A DNA stretch of 64,000 nt, taken from positions 27,808,203 to 27,872,202 of the forward strand of contig CM055312.2 in the NCBI GenBank assembly GCA_029255685.2. The letters run 5' to 3'. How positions within the stretch are numbered: the first letter of the stretch is position 1; each line of letters begins with the position of its first letter. The stretch is from Silene conica (lineage: Eukaryota; Streptophyta; Magnoliopsida; Caryophyllales; Caryophyllaceae). Below, piece by piece: positions 10,527 through 20,885 of the stretch. A program made the translations under genes and the position numbers. The notes beneath the pieces are model-generated. The model was not told the origin of the DNA. It ran no database searches and saw only the letters and a program-made list of their open reading frames with translations.

Positions 10527-11357
10527 CGTTCCGTGTACCTTGCATGCGTGTTTGAGGTCCCCGGAGGATGGACGACACTATATTGGGTTCGGGAATGGAG
10601 AGAGGATAGAGACCCCCCGGTCGGGTAACCGAAACGGAAACCGGCTCTCCCTCAACTTAGTTCCCGGGATCAATTAAGTGTTGTTTAGAAGTATAAGAGA
10701 TTAGAACTATAGACTTAGTTACTATCTTTGGGTGCTATTGTATTGATGCGTATTAAGGTATGCCTTAAGCTGGCCTCTGAGCTTAATACGTGAGTTATTG
10801 TCGCGTAGTGGGATATGTGTTAAGTTCACCTCTGGACCCATTACGTGTTTTGCTTGTGGCGTGTCAGGATATGTGTTAAGCTCACATGTGGACTTGACAC
10901 GTGATCGGTTGTCGTATATCGGGATATGTGTTAAGCTCACCTCTGGACCCGGTGTGCGATAGCTATGTATTGGGATATGTGTTAAGTTCACCTCTGGACC
11001 CAATACTTGTGTGTGGCAGCGGGATATGTGTTAAGTTCACCTATGGACCCATTGCTTGTGTATGTATGTTGGGATATGTGTTAAGTTCACCTCTGGACCC
11101 GACATTTGTTTGTAGTGGGATATGTGTTAAGTTCACCTCTGGACCCTTTACTTGTATGGGAGTGAGATATGTGTTAAGTTCACCTCTGGACCTATTGCTT
11201 GTGATTATTTGATATCAAGGTCTATGCCTTAAGTTGGCCTCTGAGTCCTTGTTTGTGAAAGTGATTTAGTATCTAGGTTATGTCTTAAGTTGACCGCTGA
11301 ACCTTTATACTTGATGTTGTTCTGATGGACCAACACGCATGCAAGGTACACGGAACG
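10527..11357. repeat. 26-bp perfect inverted repeat enclosing hairpin array 2
   Basis: Bases 10527-10552 are the exact reverse complement of 11332-11357. The arms share the core CCGTGTACCTTGCATGCG. The right arm overlaps the edge of the minus-strand copia LTR. The 779 bp between holds the B-family block and array 2. Chance is very unlikely. Inversion, or capture of filler DNA during break repair, would explain it. Confidence 0.8.
10749..11315 (+). repeat. Hairpin array 2 in B: about 11 units with variable, complementary stems
   Basis: Units of about 50-60 bp share the loop-side text GATATGTGTTAAGTTCACC and CTCTGGA, but each has its own stem. Examples: CGTATTAAG with CTTAATACG (10749/10782); CGTAGTGGG with CCCATTACG (10804/10837); CGTGTCAGG with CTTGACACG (10860/10893); TCGTATATCGGG with CCCGGTGTGCGA (10912/10948, three G-T pairs); GTATTGGG with CCCAATAC (10967/10999); ATGTTGGG with CCCGACAT (about 11066). 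A few units have one or two mismatches, and the unit near 11158 is weak. Confidence 0.82.
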
Positions 11358-12470
11358 TAATAACCATAACGTCAATAATGCTAAGGACGATCCTCCTTTA
11401 CGATGCAGCCAAGACTTACCCTTAACACCGAAAATCTCACGGACTAGGTGATAAATAATCGGTTTTCCTAAAACCAAGTTCTAATCGGATTAGAACAAAA
11501 ACGAGATACTATAACAATTATAGTATATAAATATAATCTCTATTATATTTATTAATGAATATTATGAAATAATATTTTAGAGGTTTTTAGAAATTCTCAC
11601 ACTAGAAAACGATTTTCACAAAGTTAGAATCAAATGAAAACATGAACAATTCATATATATTGAGTGTGGGTGAAAGTGGCGTGTAGTATAGTAGTGTGTA
11701 TGGGAAAGGGTTTTTATGCTCATTTTACTAACCCATGCAATATAAGCATGCAAGCCTATTATTATGTTAAAGCTAGCATAATGATTGTGTTTTAAGCACA
11801 CAATTTAAACCCTTAAACACTTCCCACAAAATCGTCACACATATGATAAAATAGACATTCATTTTATAAAATGTAATTTGTAAAATTGTGTAACAAGTAA
11901 CATCCTATGTGACATAATTCAATTTTATTAATATAAAATATATTTATCATATAAATACTATTTCTAAATTAATTAAATCATATTTAACAAATTATTTTAG
12001 TAATTCGTAATTACCGTCCCAATTTATGGTTATTATAATTATCGTCAATACGATATACAACGTTTGTTATAACCACGAACCTTTCATATTCTAATTTCGA
12101 TATTTTAAACATATCGATTAATATTTGATAATCGACACATTTTAATTTCAAATATAAATCTTACATTAAGATTCAACCTCTGATTTCTCTATATTTGATT
12201 TATGGAATTTGATCAATTCGTATCGTATACAATTGATCAATATATCAATTAAGGGGATTGTCCTATAGGTGTGACCTAAAGGGATCAACCGACCACCACC
12301 GTCATATGACAGTAATGTCAAACTATAGTCAGCCAATTATTACCAATTAATGTTGGCCAGTTAACTATATATAATTTCGGATCATCCCTTGCATATTCTT
12401 ATCATAAGATTTGACAATGATAATTATCATTGACGTGATCGCACTATTGTTGAGGACACATTTCCCAACA
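11340..12470 (-). mobile_element. Solo Ty1/copia-type LTR inside element B
   Basis: Read on the minus strand it begins TGTTGGGAAATGTGTCC at 12470, the usual copia LTR start in plants, and continues with text resembling the LTRs of F and J (GTGCGATCACG, and a block about customary inverted hexamers near 12240-12330 that also occurs near 21680). It ends near 11340 (TG on the plus strand). The lower edge is uncertain because it overlaps the 26-bp inverted repeat. No clear target-site repeat is visible. The interior is A+T-rich with no coding sequence. Confidence 0.6.
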
Positions 12471-12561
12471 AGGTAAATCGGCTCCCGCTTCAAATTAACT
12501 TCTAGAAACTAGCTTAAGCGTTGTCTTGATTGAATTGAGGCTCATGTATGTTAAATGGGTT

Positions 12562-12743
12562 AGTTAACGGTTATGTTAGCTCGAGTTTTTTTTGATAACG
12601 GTTATGTTATCTTAAGTTGAGTCGGGTAATAGTTACGTTACCTTGCTTGGGTTTGGATGACGATTATGTCATTCTAAGTTATATTGGTGACGGTTATGTT
12701 GCCTTGTTTGTGAATAGATAGCGGTGATACGATTTGTGTATCA
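12562..12743 (+). repeat. Hairpin array 3 in B: six units, GGTTAT loop, covarying stems
   Basis: Units repeat every 30-39 bp: AGTTAAC-GGTTAT-GTTAGCT (12562), GATAAC-GGTTAT-GTTATC (12594), GGTAAT-AGTTAC-GTTACC (12625), GGATGAC-GATTAT-GTCATTC (12655), GGTGAC-GGTTAT-GTTGCC (12686), TGATAC-GATTTGT-GTATCA (12725). The loop and the closing pairs are conserved. The outer stem pairs differ in every unit yet remain Watson-Crick or G-T pairs. Confidence 0.85.
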
Positions 12744-12798
12744 TTGTAATGAACTAATGCCACCCAAGTTATGGGATTTATCTATTTTCGGGATTGGT

Positions 12799-13160
12799 CG
12801 GAGGTCGTGCTCATGCGCTCCCGTAGGTGGAGGTCGTGCTTTATGCGCTCCGGTCCCCGTGTGTCGTTCGGTGTTGGTTATTACATCGAGAGGTCTGGCC
12901 AGGTCTTAGTCATATAGTTTGCGGTTATGCTCTATACATAGAATCGGTGTCGTGGTTATGCGTCCCGATAGCTAGTGTCGTGGTTATGCGATCTAGTGAT
13001 CAGTTGTAACGGGTTATATTCCCTGACGGCGCTCATTCTATTCTTGTGTGGTGTTCTGTGATCGGACATGCCACTTAGTTTTTGGCCGCTGAGTCGATCA
13101 TTTGGTTGTTGTTTATGTGAGTGAACGTGCCACCTAGTTGTTGGCCGCTGAGTCATTCAC
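12799..13160 (+). repeat. Hairpin arrays 4 and 5 in B
   Basis: Array 4 has about five units with a loop like GTCGTGGTTATGCG and stems GGAG/CTCC (12800/12818 and 12829/12848), TATAG/CTATA (12913/12932), ATCGG/CCGAT (12943/12965) and CTAG/CTAG (12972/12993). Array 5 has two units with a shared interior (ACATGCCACTTAG, TTGGCCGCTGAG) and stems TGATCG/CGATCA (13059/13095) and GTGAGTGA/TCATTCAC (13117/13153). Stems differ between units but pair within each. Confidence 0.72.
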
Positions 13161-13730
13161 TTTGTTGATTATCCGTTTTGATAATAGTTCATATATTGGT
13201 TTTGATTATGTTTCACATGTTGATTCATGCCGTTTTCACATGTTTTGACGTACCGTTCATGCCTTGTTCATGATTGTCATATTTGAATATATCATGTTTG
13301 ATTACTTATTAATGTATATGCATATTCATATGTATATGTTGTGTTGTATTACCGTTTACTTGTTTTCTGACAAAAAGTGGCTGGGAGAACCTCGAGTTAC
13401 TCCCCACTGACTATGGCGTACATGTTTCATGCATGTAGGTTGGTGCTGTTTGGAGAAGACGTGTTGCTAGCGAGCATTGTTGATGATTCGACAGTTACCC
13501 ATTTACAATTAGTTTAGATTTAAATTATGTTGCTATCGAGGGATACCTTATCCCTTGTAAATTTTAATTACCTTGTATAAGTTTTACTTTCTCTTTAGTT
13601 TTGGACTTCCGCATGTTGTTTTGATATTCCGCGATTAGGTTTTATTTATATATGTCGAAAGTTTTTAAAAGTATCGCATTTCCACTGCAAGTGACTTGTT
13701 TATCTTTATGTATTATCGCAGGGTGTCATA

Positions 13731-13836
13731 GTTCTCACCGCTCTCACCAAGTATTCGTTCTCACCGGATCCTAAATCTATCTATATATATAGATTTAGGA
13801 TCAGGTGAGAACGAACATTCGGTGCAAACGGTGAGA
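13731..13836. mobile_element. Small foldback element (MITE-like)
   Basis: Two arms of about 50 bp (13731-13780 and 13787-13836) form a near-perfect inverted repeat. Both contain GTTCTCACC motifs and the inner CCTAAATCTAT/ATAGATTTAGG. It starts just after the presumed end of B. No clear target-site repeat was found. The right arm followed by AAGCTACAACCATTAGATT also recalls the 5' end of some plant Helitron-like repeats, which I cannot confirm. Bases 13839-13952 show nothing recognisable. Confidence 0.6.
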
Positions 13837-13952
13837 ACAAGCTACAACCATTAGATTAAAAAAGAAACTATGGCTGAGATCAATCCCAATCTTGGTTTGT
13901 GAACTTTCGACTTACTGCTTCACCCTCGGGCCGCTAATAGTACTTCCAGAAG

Positions 13953-14632
13953 TGATACGTGCATTTCATATAGACCTTTTTGGCCCACTTTGCACGTATC
14001 TGTCCTCTATTTCTTAACTTTTAACAACTTTTATCCCTTAAATTGTCTACTCGGCTTCGTTTTGTGTTTATTGCAGATAAAAGCCGGAAAGAAGGAGAAA
14101 ACCGCCCGATCCTCGATAAATAAGCACTTTGAAAGATGGGCGGAAAGAATCGTGTCGCGCTGAGAAGTGCAGAAGCCCAAAAGGGGAGAAATCCTCGACC
14201 AAACACAGAAATCTACTCGATCGAGCACTGATAACCATTCGATCGAGTGGTTGCAGAAGGGAAATCATTCAATCGAGCATCATCCTCATCAAGGCCATCG
14301 ACCACTTTATACAGATTACTCGATCAAGTGCTGACAATCATCTGATCGAGCAGGGAAGAACAAAAATCTACTCGATTGAGTATCTCACTTACTCGATCGA
14401 GCGAGGTCGCGGGATTTCAGGAGTTGAAAGTTTTTCGAAATTAGCATAAAAAGCAAGGTTGAACAGCAGAAGGAGGAAATCTCTCGACACACAAAAACAT
14501 TAGACAATAGTAGTAGTGTAACCTAGATCTCATTTGCGCATTTCCTTCTCTTAAACCCTAATTAGTTAGATTATTGCTTTTGTTTTGGATTCAGTTTCTC
14601 ATTCATCTTCCTTCAATCTTGTAATCGTGGTA
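13953..14632 (+). mobile_element. Element E: fragment of an Athila-like LTR
   Basis: Starts TGATACGTGCATTTC, like the LTR start of element D (TGATACGTGCC). It carries paired sites of the ACTCGNNCGAGT type (centres near 14221/14243, 14324/14346 and 14376/14397, spacings 21-22 bp) about 45 bp upstream of a possible TATA box CATAAAAAG (14445-14453). It stops at about 14632, where minus-strand element C sequence begins. Family resemblance is to Athila LTRs, not a close copy of C or D. Confidence 0.65.
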
Positions 14633-16725
14633 AGAGGGTACCTTGAGTAGCAGTTCAAGGAAAAGAACCTGTACCTTCAAATCCTTAGCGTGTCTACGAT
14701 CTTAGCAAACTCCTTCTTCACTAGCCTAGACGGGTACGGAATGTCCCTCATGTCAACCCGACGCTCCGTATTCCGTTTCTCATACTCGGTCTGCTCTTGC
14801 TCTCTTTTCTCTTTTCTTCTTTGTAGAACACTCGATCGACTGTTTTCTGCCATTGGGTCACTCGATCGAGTGATCTTGTCTTCTGCATTACTCGATCGAG
14901 CAAGTGATACTGCTCGATTGAGGACTCCTCTGTCAACCTCACTCGCTCGAGCTCTGACAACTCCTCGATCGAGTGAATCTTCCTGATTTTGAGTCGATCG
15001 AGCTCTGTAATCTGCTCGATCGACTCCAGCTTCAGTAACAACCTCTTCGATTCTGCTCTTTTCTCCTTTCTGACCAGAAACTTCCACCCTTGGCCCCTCA
15101 TACTAGCGCCCACTTCTCAACCTTACCATGTTAATGGTCTCGTTACGTTGCTCGGTTTGTGAGGGTAGTTGCCCTTGGGGTCGCGACGATTGCTTAACCG
15201 CCAACTGAGCGATCTGCGACCCCAACAACTTTATAGACGCATTCCCAGCTTGCATTTGGGATGCAAGGATTGAACCAATGTCTTCAACTCGCTGATTTTT
15301 GAATTTCCTTCAGATGAGGAAGCACCAGATTGTGAGGACTGGAATTGTGGTGGTTTTTGGAAGTTGTTTTGGTTGCGGTGAGGTAGGATGTAGTTTTGTT
15401 GTGGTGGTGGGGTTGGTTGAGCACATTCTGATCAGTCCACCTTAGATTAGGGTGAGCTTGGTTCTGATTGTAGAAATTTCCTCCCTGATGGAATTGTTGG
15501 AAAGAAAACACTTGCTCATTTTCAGCTAGGCATTCAATAGCGGGATGTCCAGCTACTCCACAACGCTTACACATCATAGGCTCACCCTTTTGCAATAGGC
15601 TTACACAAACCTTATGTGACCCCAGCAATCACGTCGCTCCAAAACCGTCACTAATGGTCTTCTAGAACCGACACCGTAGGGTATAATTCTACTAGTGTGT
15701 CCCACTGATCAAACCTCTCAGTCAGTTTATCCAACTTAGCCTTCATGCCCACAGTGTTTATATTGGCCACCGTTCTAGTCCCAGATCCCGGGTTCCCATA
15801 CTCAGCATATTGATTAGCCATCTCCTCAATGATCCCCCATCCCTTATCCTCATCAGTCTCCTTTTGGAACCGTCCCTTCGCAGCAGCAGCGAGAATGATT
15901 CGGTGGTCATCAAACAACCCATTGTAGAATTGGTTGCTAATGAACCACGGTTGAAAACCATGACGAGGACATGCCCTCACTATCTTCTTGAACCTAGTCC
16001 AAGCTTCATGCATATTTTCCGTTCCAAATTGTTTGAAATTGGTAATTTGGGAACGGAGGGCATTTGTCTTCTGAGGCGGGTAATACTTCTTGTAGAAGGC
16101 CAGAGCAAAAGACTTCCAGTCGTTTATTTCAGCACCCTCCCGATCCAGATCACGGTACCACTCCCTAGCCCCCTCAGATAAGGAAAAAGGAAAGAGAACC
16201 TCTTTAATCCTATCCTGAGTCACCGTCTGCGACGTCGGGATAGTTGAGCAATAGTCAGTGAATATCTCCATGTGTTTTCTCGGGTCCTCCCCAGCTGTGC
16301 CCCGGTACATATTCCTTTCGACCAAATTGATATAGGAAGGTCGAATGTCAAAGGTATTACCAGCTGCATCGGCTACAAGAGTGAACTCTTTCGGAATGGA
16401 GTCAGCCGTAGGCTCGGAATGGCTTGCGATATTCGGCATTTTAGTCATTTGGTTGACTGGTTCAGCAGTGATTGGGTCAGGTGTACTCAAGACTTCTTCC
16501 TGACTCGTTCTCCTTCTTTTTCTTCTGCGGCGCAGGAACGCTTTTTCAGACTCCGGATGAGCAGCTACTAATTCGTACCTAGAAGACCTGGGCATACACA
16601 ACACTGAGAAAAAGAATAAGAACGGTCCTAAGGAATTAAAAGAAATTCCTTAAGACAAACAAACAAAAATATAAACTAACACAAAAACATAAACTTATTG
16701 CCTCCTTAGCAACGACGCCAAAATT
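14633..16725 (-). mobile_element. Second, partial internal region of element C (primer site and gag)
   Basis: Reading on the minus strand from the LTR at 16726-18151: an Athila-type primer site (16706-16720, TGGCGTCGTTGC), then gag (about 16604-14677), closely matching the gag at 54159-52400. Recognisable parts are the capsid block around 16320-15900 and a CCHC-like knuckle near 15560. It stops at about 14633 against fragment E. Together with C this forms LTR-internal-LTR-internal. It is broken, with several interruptions. Confidence 0.8.
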
Positions 16726-18151
16726 TGATACCGTCGTTTAGTATCAAAGATAAAACTGGGTCTACTAACTGAAGCTAGCGGAAGTAGGGTTGAATTCCAC
16801 AGGGAGGCAAGGTCGTAAGAAAAAGGTTAGTTTACAAGTCACGATTTGGGGGGGGGGGGGGTTTGTTGATATTATAAACTAAAAACAGATGATATAGAAA
16901 TAAAAACAAAGTAAAGCAATGGTAAATTCAATCAATAAAAGGGGAATATGTCAGGATTAAGGTTGTCGCGGTAATATATGTCACATAGCAAAACTAGGTC
17001 AGTCGATTTATAAACGAAGTGGGAACGATTAATATCCTTTCGGTCTGAAATCACCCTAGACTCCCCTATCAATCTTTCGATCTAGGTATGGTTTTACTAG
17101 GTAAACTGGTCTCCTGCGTGCACTCATTTGACTAGTTTCATAATTAAATTGTTTATGGGTGAACTTCGTCGCAAAGACGACTAACATGCAATTCCTACGA
17201 CATTACTACCGCGAGTCCCTTCATCCTAACATATTAAGAAAATTACCTACGCATGGCTAAGGGATCTATACTAACAACTGTAAAAACAACGAAGTATAAC
17301 AAGTTTGATAATAAGGAAATACTAAAAAGCATAAAATATGAATAAATAACACAATAATAAACGTAGAGAAAGATATTACAATGATCGCAGGAATGTTGAA
17401 CGGAACCAAAAGCTTGAATTATAAACTAATCTTGAGAAAATGCCAAAAACTAAAATGTAAATGTGTTTAGATCTACAGAGTAAACTATGAAACTGATAAA
17501 AAAATGCTAATGACTGAATGTTTGATTAGTGTTAACCTAATCCTTAAATAGGGATTAGGTTAGCATCTTAATCTTAAAACCTAAAAATGGGAAAATGCTG
17601 ATCCGGTACAGTAAGTGAGTTGCTCGATCGAGTGACTAAACCACTCGATCGAGTAACTGTTCTTCAGATTGTACTCGATCGAGTAACATTGAACCAACGC
17701 ATCTGCTCGATCGAGTAACTTCAAGATCCTTGGGGATTTAGTTCTTCCTGCAGACTCCTCGATCGAGTAGCCCATTACTCGATCGAGTCTTTCTCCTCCT
17801 GCATCCACTCGATCGAGCTCTGGTGTTTACTCGATCGAGCAAATGACAGATTAGATTGCTTCTTTTTCGATTCTTTTGCCTTTGTCCTTTGTCTTTGCCT
17901 CGATTACCGTTCGTTTAAGCTCGGGACTGCACATTTGAAGCCATGGGACTCCTTGACTTGTTCCATCTTCTAAAAAGGGTCTACTTTGGACGAGAAAAGC
18001 TCGGTTTCTTCAACTTTTCTATAATTCCTGCAAAACAACAAGAAATACACCAAGAGAAGAAAAATGGGCAAAATGAGACGTAAAGTGCGTAAAAATGCAT
18101 GGAAATGGGTGCTAAATAATGCCAAAAGGTGTATAAAATAGGCACGCATCA
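16726..18151 (-). repeat. 3' LTR of element C (1426 bp)
   Basis: Minus-strand start TGATGCGTGCC at 18151, end GGTATCA at 16726. Upstream lies the polypurine-like GTTTGGTTTGGGGATATT. It is immediately followed by another primer site and gag, so it also acts as the upstream LTR of the partial copy. Paired palindromic sites lie at 17623-17840, about 73 bp upstream (minus strand) of a possible TATA box TATTTAA (17550-17544). A G-run lies near 16849-16861. Confidence 0.88.
17623..17840 (-). promoter_or_regulatory. Paired CTCGATCGAG sites in the C LTR
   Basis: Eight sites with core CGATCG. Starts of GATCG fall at 17626, 17647, 17677, 17709, 17761, 17781, 17811 and 17833. Three close pairs have spacings of 21, 20 and 22 bp. 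The same cluster in the upper LTR (about 55230-55450) is kept with few changes. Position upstream of the TATA box suggests a U3 regulatory role, which is inferred. Confidence 0.65.
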
Positions 18152-19550
18152 AATATCCCCAAACCAAACATTTGCTTGTCCTCAAGTAAACTAATGCAAC
18201 TACAAGAAGGAAAACAACTAACTAACTACCTAATGGAATGGAATCGCCTCAGAACCGACTATGGATCACGTTGTTGACCATGTAAATGCAGAAATTAACC
18301 ACCATAAAGTTCAAAACCGAAAGCAACAAATTCATACATGCAATGAAAATAACTTGGACAACAGACCTCGAATGACTTGTGTACTTTGGACTCTCCCGGA
18401 TCGCCCTTCTCTCAATCAAAAGGGTAAACATATATGTGCAAGAGAGAAGGATAAGAAAATGAAGACACTCTCCTAACTGCGACCAACATATCATGCAATG
18501 CAACTAGTATGACAAATGATTCTAATTACCCGACAAATGATTTGTTGATCCCTTACGGTCATATCTTTTTCTTTCTTTCTTTTTCTATTCCCCGGAGATA
18601 CAAAGTTAAGCACGGGAAATCATTTTTCTTTCTTTTTTTTCTTTTATTTGCTAAGTCCATGACAAATCATACAATTCCGAGTTCAAGTTCCAACTTCTCA
18701 AATACCAACTCCCGAGTGAAATCCAAACCAAAACTGATATAATGAACGTATACCACGAAACAACACTAAAGCTAGATCGACGCAAGGTAGGCTAAATCTG
18801 GGTTTAGTTTATAGGTCAACTGGCAGTTTTTGGCTGAATGTGGAGTTACATGGGTAAAATGAGAAAAGGGAAATGCAAGTATTCTCCTAACATGTGATAC
18901 CGACCACAAAACCATGTGTGCAGGCAAAAAGCAATCAAAAGTCATACATGTGAAATGCAATGATATGAAGGGAGTACTACTCTCAATCCTAGATGAACTG
19001 GTCACGAATGTCACCAGTTATGATCCTAAAAATTCAGAAAGTATATGTGGTTTGCCAAATACAAGTCAAGTCAAGTCCAGCAAGTCCACGTAAAATTTTC
19101 AAAACAGAATTCGGGACATGCTGAATAATGTTTTACTAAATGATGGTGAGCAACTACATATAACAATCAACTCAAAGATCCTAGAAGGCAATATCATCAC
19201 ATAAAACTCCATTCCGACTCGACTATATGCAAAAATAAACGTGCATTTTTTTGTATTTTTGAAAAGGAAATGCAAAAAAGGAAAAGGAAACTGCAAATGC
19301 ATAAAGGAAACGTGAATACATGCAAGAAAACATGAAAAATGCAGACGCAAAAGGATGCAAACTCCTCCCCAAACCAAACTAGACAATGTCCTCAGTAGCT
19401 ACATCACAGGGTAAATGGGGTACACAACCTAATACATGTTCCTACGGGATATGATATATACAAAACTATAAAACACAAAACAAAAGGAAAACTAAAGATG
19501 GTAACAAGGGTAAAGAATACATAACCTCCCCAAACCAGCTGCAGCTATCA
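18152..19550 (-). other. 3' noncoding region of element C
   Basis: Lies between the end of the env-like ORF and the 3' LTR. A+T-rich, with several CCCCAAACCAAAC blocks (minus strand GTTTGGTTTGGGG) near 19370 and 18160. D has the same text before its 3' LTR and after its env-like ORF. No coding sequence is supported. Confidence 0.7.
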
Positions 19551-20885
19551 CGCCGCAGCCTCCTCCAGACTCTCCTCATCACTACTGCCACTCTCCTCAT
19601 TCCCACTCTCACTCCCATCCTCCTCACCTGAGCTCTGCTCTGCCTCGGCTCCTTCACTGGCACTGGAATGCTGAGCAGCCTCCTCCACACGTTGCCTCAC
19701 CTCTCTCTGTACCGGTGTCTCCACAGGGGCCTCAGGTGAGGGTTGTAGGTATCCGTCAACTGGGTATCGGTAGAAGGAGGGGTGAGGGCCACTGGGAGGT
19801 CAGAATGTGCCAGTGCGCATCCTCGCGTCGTAATCTGGAAAGCTGACTAAGGAAAGGTCCCTCTGAAGAACGGACTGGGCCTGAGAAACTCAAAAAGTAG
19901 AGGATCACGGTACCCTCGGTCTGCTGCCGGTGGTACCTCAAAAAGTGGAGGTAAAATGAAATGGGCAGGGAAGCCTGGGGTGGATGATGATGATGATGAA
20001 GGGGTGGTGAAAGGTGAAGGTGTAGGTGTAGGAATGGTGGTGGTGTGTGTAGTGATGTGGTAGGTAGTCGGTTGAGAGGAGGATGATGGTCGTGATAACG
20101 GTGAAGATCGGGAACCTGAAGTAGCTCCAACCTCTCTTTCAGGTGATGTGTGCTTCCTCTTTGCAGAGGAAGGGGTGAAAGATATGCGGTAGGATGGTGG
20201 GTCTGGTCTGGGTCCCTCATAGGTGGTGAGAGGGGCGAGTGCAGGTAAAGAGTCAGATGGGAGGACTACTGTGGGTGCCCCAGCAATCCTCCAAGTCCGA
20301 CGGTTAGCATGGGCGAACCAGGTCAACTGGACCATGGCGCCTAAGGAAAGGTAGATGTCGCGGGAGACGGGTTCACCACCAGGCAAAGTATCGAAGATGT
20401 AACGGTAAATCCTGGTGACGATACCGCCGCCTACAACAGCGCCGGTGACTCTGCGACCTATGTCGCCAAGGTGGGTAGCCACAAGATAGGCTATGTTAAG
20501 GACAAAAGGGGTACCACTGTCAATGTTGAGGTGCCCCGCGACTATGGCCAACTCATTGTTACGGATGTTGTTGGGCTTAGGTCGCGCAAAAATGGTCTCT
20601 CCTAGCAAGCGGAGAAAAATACAAACGACAGGACTATGGACGTGGGCGACCCGTCGGCTGGCGAAAGGTACGTGTGAAAGGGCCTCCCACATCTGCGGAA
20701 CTAAGTTCCTAGGTGGTCTCAAGTGTCTGTCACTAGTAAGCCCCAGAACCTCCCCAAACCTAGTTAGGGTCAAGGCGTATGACTCATTTCTGAGTTGAAA
20801 ATGAATGCAAGGCTCGGTCGGGTGGGCAAGAAAGGTGTCAGCAGAAAAGGAATAAGAGCTAAAGAACTCCAAGGTAGGCACTCGG
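19551..20885 (-). pseudogene. Env-like (Athila third) ORF of element C, 3' part
   Basis: The deduced protein resembles the D ORF at 35787-37217 in order and spacing: a FFSSYSF/FFSSFTF block, RNESYALTLTRFGEVLGL against NETFSLTLSQFAQYLGL, YLRLLANTVFGR against FLRLLGETIFAR, and NNELAIVAGHLNI against NNIELSILSGYLNI. It ends in a Glu/Ser-rich acidic tail near 19551, as in D. The 5' part is at 41828-42356 on the far side of F. It sits where Athila elements carry an env-like ORF. I see no clear signal peptide or membrane anchor, so an envelope role is unproven. Broken by the F insertion and by about one or two other interruptions. Confidence 0.75.

Larger units (their letters stand above)
9212..13728 (+). 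mobile_element. Element B: large LTR-like repeat with hairpin arrays, lineage uncertain
   Basis: Starts TGTAACATCCCG, a typical plant Ty3 LTR start, and may end GGGTGTCA at 13728. No matching target-site repeat was found and there is no coding region, so a solo LTR is the best guess. Without the copia LTR inside it the length would be about 3.4 kb. A block at about 10554-10680 recurs on the minus strand at about 58700-58815 (B'), so it is a repeated family. A stretch near 9440-9780 looks like a transcribed leader with a possible intron (AAG/GTATG to TTGTAG). The most striking content is the series of hairpin arrays listed separately. About 9800-10140 and 13170-13728 show nothing recognisable. 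Confidence 0.5.

Noticed and set aside
11344-12475. AGGTA on both sides of the solo copia LTR as a target repeat
   Set aside because: Using it would give an LTR edge without the usual TG end, and the left copy lies inside the 26-bp inverted repeat, so it may be coincidence.
9212-13728. A clean solo LTR with target repeat for element B
   Set aside because: The five bases before 9212 and after 13728 do not match, and the foldback at 13731 blurs the edge, so I kept B as LTR-like with moderate confidence.
19970-20060. His-rich frame near the end of the C env-like ORF
   Set aside because: It is another frame of a GAT/GGT-rich low-complexity stretch in the ORF tail.
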